NCBI GenBank assembly: GCA_003194525.1
Contig: NBIV01000119.1
Span: 1-64,000 of the forward strand
DNA length: 64,000 bases
Reading direction: 5' to 3'
Origin: Gracilariopsis chorda
Lineage: Eukaryota; Rhodophyta; Florideophyceae; Gracilariales; Gracilariaceae
Part shown: positions 1 to 9,253 of the stretch, piece by piece
Layout: every line of letters begins with the position of its first letter
Numbering within the stretch: the stretch's first letter is position 1
Notes under the pieces: model-generated
What the model was told of the DNA's origin: nothing
What the model saw: only the letters and a program-made list of their open reading frames with translations
Database searches by the model: none
Position numbers and translations under genes: made by a program

Positions 1-2480
1 CACTGGTCTATGCGTATAACACGCAAGTCCATCGGTCCACGGGGACTACACCCTTCGACCTAACGCTCACGCGACAGCCCCCGCACTTTGCGGTTGACCT
101 TAAGGACAGCTGGATACCACAGGACTTCACGGCAGAAATGACCCTGCCCAGGCCAAACGGTACACCCGGAAGCGGATGACGATATCATCCGTACGGCCAG
201 AGCACGGTTGAACAAGTCCCAACGGAGGTACAAGGATGACTTCGATAAGTCCGTCAGGTTTACGCTATCCTTTAAGGCCGGTGACATGGTCTACTTAGAC
301 CGCGCTCCATCGGATAAGCCGCAGGACGATATCGAGGTCATCACTCGAAAGCTCCTCCCACGGGTCCACTGGTCCCTATAAGGTTCTCTCAGCTACGTCC
401 CATACGGTCACTATTGAAATCGATGGCCTACAGGACACCGTCGCAATTGACCGCGTTACGGCCGCGCCTATGCCGCCGAAGCCCACTGGTTCCCCTTTGG
501 AAACTCCTGAGGACGCCCCTTCAGATGCTCCCAATTCCGCCGTACAGGACTCTACACCTACGGACGAGCAGCTTTCGTCCCGCCCTAAGGTAGTTACGGC
601 AGATCCATTGATCGCTACACCACCTCCAAAGGCCGTCTCGGCTGACCCACTGGCCCCCTCATCCCAAGAGGAACACAACGACGGAGTACCGTCCAGTTGG
701 CCAATGATGGTTACGCCCCTTTGGACGAGATGGATCTCCCCGAGGAGTGGCCTGTGGATGTTCCGAAGGACGTATCTTCACTTCCTAAGGAAAGCGCTAT
801 AGACCGTGTGGTCAATGCCGGCATTGACGACGACGGCGTCGTCAAATACCGTGTCCATTGGTACGGCTACAAACCCTCTGAGGACACATGGGAACCCCGG
901 GAGAACATCCCGGAGAACTTTGTCCTTAGGTTTTGGCGCCGCATGGGCCGCACGGAGCGTGACCTTAAGGAGGGGGCATACATATTGAAATCCAACGGTC
1001 AAGGTTCGAATTAATCCAATGGACGTCGCTAGCTATCGCGCTAAAGTCGCTGAGCTGACCATAGGACAGACGTACTGAGCACGCGCACTACGCGCGCTAA
1101 GCCGATCCGGCTTTCCATGGGCCACGGCGCGGAGCGCTAACCATCCTCTGGTCTAACTATAGTGCGGCCTGCCTCTGGCGCACACTAATTTTGGCACTAA
1201 CTATCAGCCCAATGAAACATCCGATGGACTTACAGCGCGGGCAGCGCCTGCCAAGGCGCGCGCGCTTGATCAAAAACGCCGTCGGCCAAATGGACAATTT
1301 TTTGAAGTGGCGTTGCACGCCCCGAAATCGGCCAAAGCAAAGAACGGCCGATATCTCGGCTTCTAGGCCGCGCACAGACCAACGGACAGCCGATTCGGAG
1401 TCTCCTCGTTTCGGCCGAAACGGCACCGTACGGGCACATTGTGCGACGAGCACGCAAGAAGCGCGCGCGCTGGCCACTGGCATCTCAAAAATCAACAATT
1501 TCCAATGGACAATTTCTTCGCTTGATTTTTCGAGTGCCAAGGGTGTTGTCCAGAATGGGCACAAGCCCCAGCGCTCCCACGTTGGGCACGTGTCCACGCC
1601 CATTGGACAACCGCTGCCCTGAGAAACCGGCCACGCCGAGCGAGATCACTACGCCTCCATTGGCTACTGCAAACTGTTGCAAGTCCACTGGAGCGCGAAA
1701 CCGTTGCGGTGCACCCTGAGGGCAACCCACCGCACTAATTGACCTGAAGGCCGGTCAAGCCGACCTAAGGGAAACGGACGTAATAACCAATGGATAACTT
1801 GACTTTATTGAGACCTAACAGGCTAATTGAAGAGTACCCTCAGGCCGATGGAGCCGGCGTGATCGCGTCGCCGCCCTGGCCCTCAGACGCACCACCACCG
1901 CCATCGGTTGGCGCCTGACCACTGGAACTCTGACCACTGGGACCCACCGTGCGCTGGCGCTTGCGCGGAGGACTGTGCGGACCACTGGACGCGGAGCCTG
2001 CACCGCCGCTACTGTCGCTCAAAGCGAGCCCATAGCGAGCGTCGATGTCCGCAAGGACCTTGTTGGACAGCACATGAGCGTTCTCCTGTAGGATCTGCTC
2101 CACCGAGTCCTTTAGGGCCTCATTCTCCTCCAGCAGGGCCCCGTAACGCGACGCACGACGCGCCCAAGACCTAGCGCGGCGCAATAAGTCCTCAAGGCCA
2201 CCGGAAACATTGAGGCCAGCGGCACCAGCGACCTCACGGAGAGCTTCGGCCGCATTGGTTACGCCCATAGGGATAGCCGGGATAGGCGGCAGCGGGGTGC
2301 CGCTGACAGCTGAAATCGGACAGGTGCGTTGTAGGAACGGTGAGACCAAAGGAAAAACTTGGTAACCGGCCAATGGGCTGAAGATACCCGTGGAGGACAA
2401 GCGGTTCGACCGAGACGGTCAAGCCTAAGGAGAGGGCGATGTGAGATAGTGAAGTCCAGTGGATTCCGCAACTCTGGAGA
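1..2480 (+). mobile_element. Ty3/gypsy chromovirus fossil, 3' part
   Basis: The window opens inside an LTR retrotransposon. Around 200-400 the plus strand encodes sequence typical of an integrase C-terminal region. Around 790-945 it encodes a chromodomain with the usual aromatic cage pattern (VKYRVHWYGYKPSEDTWEPR), which marks the chromovirus branch of Ty3/gypsy. The open stretch ends at 1014. Roughly 1015-1840 is noncoding and may include the 3' LTR, but the partner LTR lies outside the window, so ends and age cannot be set. The visible part is broken, with about two or more interruptions upstream of the chromodomain. The right border is taken where the word composition changes near 2.5-2.9 kb and is approximate. 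Confidence 0.7.
1840..2276 (-). other. Minus-strand open frame with coiled coil beside the chromovirus
   Basis: A minus-strand frame starts at an ATG near 2276 and runs to 1840. It encodes a protein with a predicted helical, coiled-coil-like middle (LLEENEALKDSVEQILQENA), a basic patch PPRKRQR that could be a nuclear localisation signal, and a Gly/Ser-rich tail. It lies antisense and downstream of the chromodomain frame, in sequence with the same composition, so it is probably part of the element or a chance frame in it. No family was recognised. Confidence 0.25.
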
Positions 2481-2884
2481 CCCATGTGGACGATACACGT
2501 TGTGTATCTGGCCCAAGGATGGCTATCTGTATTTTATATAATTTATTTAATTTTATTGAATTAGTAACCATAGGACTAGATATAGCTACTGTAGAGTAGG
2601 GCACTTTACAGTGCCACAGGGTCGAGGCGCCTCGGTGCCGATACTTAGGCACCTCGAGCTGCGCCTCCCCTAGGGACAGTAAACTCAGACACCCCTGTGA
2701 GTCTTGAGCACCCCCGTACTCGGTACTCACAATTCCCTTTGGCCTTCAAGGTATCGCTACCGCAATTCCGACCTGTAGGACTGCGTAGTCAGCGCCACCC
2801 CATTGCGCCAACATTACCAGAGGTGTCGCCGCCGCTTCATTGACCTTAGGACCCCCCAGCTCTGCCACGCTACCACGAGACCAT
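2481..2884. other. Noncoding junction between two LTR fossils
   Basis: No coding sequence was recognised. An AT-rich patch near 2530-2575 separates the chromovirus debris from the copia fragment. The words ccttagg and ccattagg, common in the chromovirus part, stop near 2890, which is the likely joint. Confidence 0.3.
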
Positions 2885-4267
2885 TAGGAGCTTGCCCACT
2901 TGGCTCAATATCCTACAGGGTCGGGCAAAAGTGCGGATGCCGTGAGCAGTGTAGCGTGGTTTTATTGCAGCTGTGCATGGCGTGGGTGCCATGTTGAGGG
3001 CATATGTACCATTTGAATGTTTGGCAAACGCGACTACGCGGTTGTGGTGTCGGTGATCATGCACAAAAGCATAGTTGGGATAGAATGAGACTTTGCCGTA
3101 TGTGCGTGCTAGATCATGCACGGATACGAGGTTTGATCGAAGTGATGGGGAGTAGAGCGCTTCCCGAATTTGTAGTTGTCTAGGTCTCGTGTTGATCGTT
3201 ATCTGTCCACCGTGTGTGACCGTGTGATATCGTCCGTCCGCAGTACGTGTGATTAGGGGGTTTGAGAGCGGCGTCAGGCCGCGTTTGTTAGTTATGTAGG
3301 TGGGGTTGGCGGCGGAGTCAAGTGTGTATTGCTTACCGTCTCGCATGTTGTCCGGTGGGGCTTGAATGGCTTGTTCAATGGTTGTGAGGCGCAGTGCAAG
3401 TTCTTCAATTGCCGGGTTGAGGCCGTCGGTTATCTGCACGGCTCGGGCGTGCATTGATGGTTGATTAGCCAAACGGCGGTGGACACGGCACTCGGAGGTG
3501 TTGTGGGTTCCTGATGCGTGGAAGGTGCACCACGGTCCTCGCCATCCTGCGGGTTTTGGGCAACGCTTGTCGATTGGAGCACGTGGCGCGAAGGGCCGTG
3601 CTCGATGGGTGCGGGATTGTCCGGGCCATGTTTGTCGTGCAGGTGGTTGTAATGGGTGCGTAGTTGAGCTACTGTTGTAGGAGTCCTCTTGCAGAAGTAA
3701 TGCTTGCCGGATGTGGTTCGCGAATGACTGTATGCTGGGTGGAGGATTGCCGTTTAATACAATTGCGAGTGTGGTGGAGTCGGGATGACGACGTAGCCCT
3801 TGAATCATGAAGTTGACTGTGGTTTCTTCTTGTTGAATATTGGGGTACCTCGCATTGCTCATCTTAGTCCTGATGTTTTCATGTTGCTCTACATATTTGT
3901 CAAGCTTTGTTCCTGGCAAAAAGAGGATGCTTCGTGCTTCGGCTTCTAAGACGTTGTGATTTTGGCGATTTTTGTTCCCGATGTGCGACTCGATGAGTTG
4001 GAGAATCTGGAACGGAGAAAGTTCGACAAAGTCGCCTGTTAGTTTGGTTGCTATAGTCTCTGGAATGCTTTGGATGATAAGCGATTTGATTTTGTTGATT
4101 TTGGTGGTTTGAAGTTCTTGTTGAGCGGGGTCGACAGCGGGGGGGACAGGATCACTGGTAAGAAGATTGGAGCCTTCGAAGAGTGACGTGTTGATGGTCA
4201 GCGCAGATTTCCAGAATAAGAAGTTGTTGTAAGACAGCGCCGGAAGTTTAGGTTGGTCGTTGGACAT
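2870..4267 (-). mobile_element. Ty1/copia gag-protease fragment
   Basis: A minus-strand frame of 465 codons starts at an ATG at 4267. It has a copia-type gag (UBN2-like helical region at roughly residues 40-200), a zinc-knuckle-like Cys/His cluster near residues 250-262, a retropepsin-type region near 310-340, and the start of the gag-pre-integrase segment. The visible gag-protease part looks open and fairly young. Integrase, reverse transcriptase and RNase H are absent from the window, so this is a 3'-truncated copy. It abuts the chromovirus fossil on its left. The 5' LTR would lie to the right, within about 4290-4990, but its borders could not be placed. Confidence 0.75.
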
Positions 4268-4995
4268 GATGAATGTGTGTTGGGTTGAGTCTACGGGATT
4301 ATGATCGTCTGTTGCGTTGATGCGTGAGTTTTGTAGAAGATTCTGGATGTAGTTGTGCTCGTCTCGTAGTTCAGCTCGTCGCCGTTGGCGGATAGAGCGG
4401 GCTGTTTGAGGTGGAGCGTCAATGATGGGGTTTGTTCAGATATGCAGAGGGCCCATAACCTGAGACAGAACGTGCTCCCCTGGCCGCCGTGCTTCACGTG
4501 CGTCGGCGGCCGTGGTGCCTTTTATTTGGAATTGCGGCCGTGCTTGCCGCCTGTGCACTGTAGGCCGCTACTCGGCGTCTCAAAACTGTTGCGGAGCCCC
4601 ACTGTATACTGTACCGTCGAACTGTAAGCAGAGTTGGGCCTCGTTGTCTTTGTGCTCTAGATTTGCGGTATCAAAGGATGAAAATGAATCCTGCCGCGCC
4701 CTTTTGTTGAACAAAGTGCGAATGAGCACTCTCAGCTTTTATATATCTCCCCAATGCGGTCTCAACAATTTGCTTTATGAAAGCATCTCTTGACTGCGGG
4801 AGTTGGCGTCGCACGCAATAGGCGAGCAGAGGACTTTTCGGAGCTTTGTCACCAGGTCTGCAGTTTACGTTCGGTATCATTCCTTGTATGTAACACCTTG
4901 GTACCGACGTGTACTTGTATTTCAGAATCTGCCTGCTGTGTATCGTGCTGGTTCGGTGTGATACCTGCTTTTGTTCTCATTAGAAGAGTCTATTA
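4268..4995. other. Copia 5' noncoding region and BIN4-like promoter region
   Basis: No gene was seen. The left part should hold the copia leader and perhaps its 5' LTR. The right part lies upstream of the BIN4-like gene and has a TATA-like stretch (ttttatatatct) near 4737-4748, about 250 nt before that start codon. The assignment is weak. Confidence 0.3.
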
Positions 4996-5871
4996 ATGTC
5001 AGGGAGCGACAGCGCAGATGGCTTTCTCAGTGACGGTTCGGACCAAATCGACTTGCTATCAGTTAGCAACCGCTTGCGATCTCTTACCGAGAATGGAAAG
5101 GCGTCCACACAAGATCCATGCGTTTCTCAAGCCACGCCTTCTCAGCCGTCAAAGAAAGAGAAAGAACCGGGATGGGTCTTGAATCAAACCCAAGCACTCC
5201 CAGATGATGCGGAGGCGCGTCGAAGAGCTATCACTTCAATGTTCGATGACGAAGACGACGATGATAGTGTTATTGATTTGATTTCACAAGAACCTGGAAA
5301 TTCGTTGAAGCCACATTTAGAAGAAAACCAGAAGAATGAAGCTGGTCCGACAAAGGCTCCCAGGAACCACAGGCATTCGCAAACCCCGAAAAGCACACTG
5401 AAGCTTGCGGTCGCACCAAAGCTTGATGAATCGCTAGTGCTGCTGCAAAGCAATGACGAATCTCTTGATCTTAGCGGGGATCTGGGCGCTGTTGGACGAG
5501 CTAAGATCCATGATGATGACCTTTTCCTAGACATCAAAGGGGTTGTTTATCGTGCTAAGAACCAAGCGTGTAATACTGCGTGTGTGGTTCACATGGCGGA
5601 CGATGAAGCTCGTGTGACATCCGTCCTAGGGGAGGTCCTTACTTTGCATGCAGAGAGAAATCTGTTCACTTCGGATGAAATTGTTATCAACGGGGATTTA
5701 AGTGAAGAGCTGGAAGACACATATTCGTCTGAAGAAGCAGTTAGTCGCGACCAGTTGGAAAAGGGGAAGGGAAAAAAAGAATCTCGCAATGCTGTAGACA
5801 AAGTCAAATCCACATCACGACCCAAGGGAAGCATCAAAAAGAAAGGATGGGTGCAAGGAAAACTTAGATAA
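4996..5871 (+). CDS. BIN4: BIN4-like topoisomerase VI accessory protein
   Basis: Single-exon gene of 291 residues with an ATG start at 4996. The N-terminal ~120 residues are acidic and low complexity. A conserved core at about residues 140-225 contains LVLLQSNDESLDLSGDLGAV, then GRAKIHDDDLFLDIKGVVYR. This strongly resembles, from memory, plant BIN4/MID, in which a SIDLSGDMGAVGR stretch is followed by LDLKGTIY. BIN4 is a DNA-binding partner of the plant topoisomerase VI complex (TOP6A, TOP6B, RHL1) needed for endoreduplication. The C-terminus is Lys-rich (KKGWVQGK), fitting nuclear DNA binding. Function is inferred from the family. A short convergent spacer separates it from the next gene. Confidence 0.65.
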   Translation: MSGSDSADGFLSDGSDQIDLLSVSNRLRSLTENGKASTQDPCVSQATPSQPSKKEKEPGWVLNQTQALPDDAEARRRAITSMFDDEDDDDSVIDLISQEPGNSLKPHLEENQKNEAGPTKAPRNHRHSQTPKSTLKLAVAPKLDESLVLLQSNDESLDLSGDLGAVGRAKIHDDDLFLDIKGVVYRAKNQACNTACVVHMADDEARVTSVLGEVLTLHAERNLFTSDEIVINGDLSEELEDTYSSEEAVSRDQLEKGKGKKESRNAVDKVKSTSRPKGSIKKKGWVQGKLR

Positions 5872-6320
5872 TATGGTTATTATGTTTATTTGTTACAAGT
5901 GCGCCTATGCTTCGTGTGGGGTTCTTCTCCTCTTCCTCCTTCTAAGCCTCACTGGCAACTCTCACAATACCACTTCGTAGATGAACAGCCGAAGTGCTTC
6001 TCGTCACAGAAACCTCACAGAAACCTTTGCAGTAATCGGAGAAAGCATGTTCTACGGCATTCTCCTTCGAATCCTCAAAGCCTGATAGCTTGGGTTTCTT
6101 CCCTCGCCTAAAAACCGGTTTCTTGAAAGAACATTAGTCAAGCGCAAGAGTAAGCTCGAATTCTTCAATGTTTCTTCAGGATGCATCCATAGAGCCAGAA
6201 CTATAGTGATCAACTGTCGTGCTGCAGATCTTCTTGCTGTACAAAGGCAATATATATTCTTACGGTGTTAACGAGACAGAACACTTCAAGTCTTACAGCT
6301 GCCCACGACCTACGCTTCGG
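5872..6320. other. Convergent 3' intergenic region
   Basis: Space between the 3' ends of the BIN4-like gene and the minus-strand gene at 6321. Only short frames with no recognisable product are present. It presumably holds both 3' UTRs. Confidence 0.4.
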
Positions 6321-7271
6321 TTAATCAACCAGCCTCTGCAGGAGTTTCCTGATATCCTTCCTCCACCTAGCAAATGTTGTCTTCGTCTTGCGGGGCGGAG
6401 TAGGGACTTCTGGTGCCGCTGAACTTCTGGGACCGTCACCGTTGTTTCTTTCATCAGTCCTCGAAATGTTCGAAACTCTGGAAAACAACCGGTCCAGGCC
6501 GGACGTCAGCCTTCGCAGTGGAGTTGGAGAGTCTGGAGATTGGGCTCCACCATTGACGAGTTCCTGTTCGTCGTACTCCATGGTTGAAGGAGACCTATCC
6601 CTCTTCTCTCTTCGAATCGAAAACTTCTCAAACAGTTTTAGCGATTTGGGGGGAGTTGGGAACGGTCTCCAATGTTCACGTTCATCGGAATTGTTACCTC
6701 TCGTTCCTGGAGGGGTGACGGGCTCGATACTAAATGCTTCCAGGTCTCTTTTGACTACGGTGAGGGTCTCCGGACTGAGGGTTTTGGCTTCGATGGAAGC
6801 AGGTAGCAAGCCAGTAACCCCGTCCATTGGCGTTCCGCTTTGGTCACTTGTCGACTCATGTGTTTCGCTCTGCCAATAATTAGAAACACGTTCTTGGGAC
6901 ACCTTAACAGAAAGGTCATTCTCTTCGGATCCGTCTACTGATTTTAGGGATGTCGGAAGTTGAAGGCTTTGAGACCTTGGGGACTGGGGAAACAGATGGC
7001 TGACTTGCGAAGAAGCCAAAGTGAATCGTATGCTTCTTGTTGAATCATCCATTTCAAAAGGCCCACTGTCAACAGTCATGTCTAACAGAAACCCAAAGTC
7101 TCCATCCTCATCTCGGAGTGCAGACGGAGAGCATGTTATTGAAGAGGACTTCGGAACACCACGTGGGCTGAAAGAGACAAATGTGTTCGCAGCGAAAGCG
7201 GAACGAGCTGACCTCGGAATGGCTTTTCTATCAGGTGTTGAAGGCGGATTGGGCATTGAGAAACCTTCCAT
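6321..7271 (-). CDS. Unrecognised Ser/Thr-Pro-rich protein
   Basis: Open frame of 316 residues with an ATG at 7271; a second ATG five codons on could also be used. No known domain was recognised. The protein appears largely disordered and is rich in Ser-Pro and Thr-Pro pairs, about a dozen, including PSTPDR, QSPRS, PTPPKS, RSPST, PTPLRR and PTPPRK. These look like proline-directed kinase sites. The C-terminal ~60 residues are basic and helical (FARWRKDIRKLLQRLVD), a possible amphipathic or binding helix. Coding potential is supported by length and by its biased, non-random composition. A cell-cycle or cytoskeletal phosphoprotein is conceivable but cannot be shown. Confidence 0.55.
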   Translation of the reverse strand: MEGFSMPNPPSTPDRKAIPRSARSAFAANTFVSFSPRGVPKSSSITCSPSALRDEDGDFGFLLDMTVDSGPFEMDDSTRSIRFTLASSQVSHLFPQSPRSQSLQLPTSLKSVDGSEENDLSVKVSQERVSNYWQSETHESTSDQSGTPMDGVTGLLPASIEAKTLSPETLTVVKRDLEAFSIEPVTPPGTRGNNSDEREHWRPFPTPPKSLKLFEKFSIRREKRDRSPSTMEYDEQELVNGGAQSPDSPTPLRRLTSGLDRLFSRVSNISRTDERNNGDGPRSSAAPEVPTPPRKTKTTFARWRKDIRKLLQRLVD

Positions 7272-9253
7272 GCTTTCTCAAGTTCGTGGATTCACTCTCT
7301 TTCGAGAAGAAGCACCAAGACTTGTTCCTAATCGATGTTAGAACAGTTGTTTATGGAGACTGAGTATGTGTCCTGGACTTCCGCTGCTCTTGGTAGTGGG
7401 CAAATGGATATGTGATCATGTGGGAAAGTCATGAAGCAGCCCATACGCTGCTCCCATCTTTCTCTTTTATACTACTTGGACTGTTTATGGCCGGATGTAG
7501 GCACTGAAGGCAACTAAGCATGAGAGCAGGTTCAGAGCATTCTTTGAATACGGAGGGTAAAGCGCGCCGTTTCCGGTTGCACTTGGTTCACTGTGACTCC
7601 AGTCAGCATTATGCGCGGCTTTTAGCTGATTAAATTCGACCTCGCCATTGAGGAAGAGCTTCCTTGTGGGTATGCACTAAATTGGGGATGACCCGGATGC
7701 AAGCTATGAACGCACGAATGCAGTGGAAACAAATACTCACTTCTCCAGTGTTGCCGTCTTCGGAACTAATTGTTTGCTTGAGCTTTCCACCTTTACAACC
7801 GGATAATGCAGTCTTTCAGAAGGACAAGCAAGAGTGAATTGGCATTTTGGCTTAATGAAGCAGCAGGAACGCGTCTCAATTTAATCGATAAGTTAAAGAA
7901 CTGAATAAATTCCAATGAACCGTGATGAAAACTTCAACCACGCAACGCACTTATCCGCGATCCTAGAGGTAATACCAAAGAAAACGAATTTCGTACATGT
8001 CGCAGAATGTCCCGAGCACAAAATCGTTTCTCGAGCCATGAATGCATTCGCGAAGTCCCGAGAGCTTACTGGGAGAGGGGTAGAATTGCTAACCCTTAGC
8101 CCAAGTCGACTGGTGGAGCGAGTGTACGCTTCTCAATGTGAGTTCAATAATGTGTTTAGCCTGGGAACAATCTATTCTGATACCAGTGCAGTGAGGACAG
8201 TAAGAGAGGAAATTCCCTTCGTTTCCAGTGAACCAAGCTGTGATGCAGATGTATGCAGTTGCTTAATCAACCTTGTCTCTCATTAACACATCATGTACTG
8301 CAATGGTTAGTAGCAGTTCGTCGCATATCGTATTAGTATGGTTTGGGTGGCGCTCTAGACTGCTTGATGTCTTATGCTAGCTGGGCTTGTTTGATACGCT
8401 GGCGGTACTCTTGTTGGTTCTCTAGAGCCGATTTGCACGAGAAGTGTGGCGACAACACAACAAAGTAAGGCGTCTCTAGAAACGCACTTGCTTCTCGCAA
8501 CCCTGAGCTAAAATTCGCGGCATCTTCATCACGTCAGAAGAACGGACACGCACGGGATTCATTCTCGCGATGTAAGGTTAAACGGTCGAAAGGTTAACCC
8601 TTACCCATTGTCGCGTGTTTGCAAAGTGTTTGCTAGATAACTTAAGCCTGTGACACAACAGGAGTGCAAGACTTGGGTTTGCTTTTGTGTGTCGTCGCTC
8701 TTGTAGCTTGACGTTGCAGTAGTCCGCGTAATCACTATCCTTAGGTATCTACTCCCGCATTTCTTGGAGAGCGAGCGATAAAGATAGGGAGTGCGCGACG
8801 ACAGAGACTGCTGCTCTGTAGAGAGATGTCTTTACTGGGGGTGGTGCTGGAGCTTCACTGTGTCAGGGTCGTTCTAAACAATGAGAAACCGTTCGGTTGA
8901 CGAGAAGTGCCAGCGATATCAGGGGTTTATTTTGGGGCAATTTGACCAAGAGAGTTAAGTTTATCATAAATTAAGCTATGGGATCTCTAATAAATCTTTC
9001 GGGAGCGGCGCGGGACACCTGCAATCTCCGGGCAAAGGGTTACGCCTCCGCGCCAACCTTTCTTTACTAAAGCATTACCCGGTATTACGTAAGTCAAGAT
9101 CATAATCGTTTGGGTTCTAACCTTCTACCACAGCCCACCACAAGGTAGACGCTGTGCATACTGCGATATTGAAACAAGTGGGAAACTCAATTTGATAGAA
9201 GAAGGCCTTTCCCCACCAATTCACGCTTCGGGCTTATCCACGTTCTACTCGCA
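7272..9253. other. Intergenic, about 2 kb, one weak frame
   Basis: This stretch lies between the divergent genes at 7271 and 9254 and should contain both promoters. One ATG-started plus frame at 7915-8286 (123 codons, two Cys near its end) resembles nothing known and may be chance. Short AAGGGTTA-type words occur near 8590, 9035 and 9075. Confidence 0.4.
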
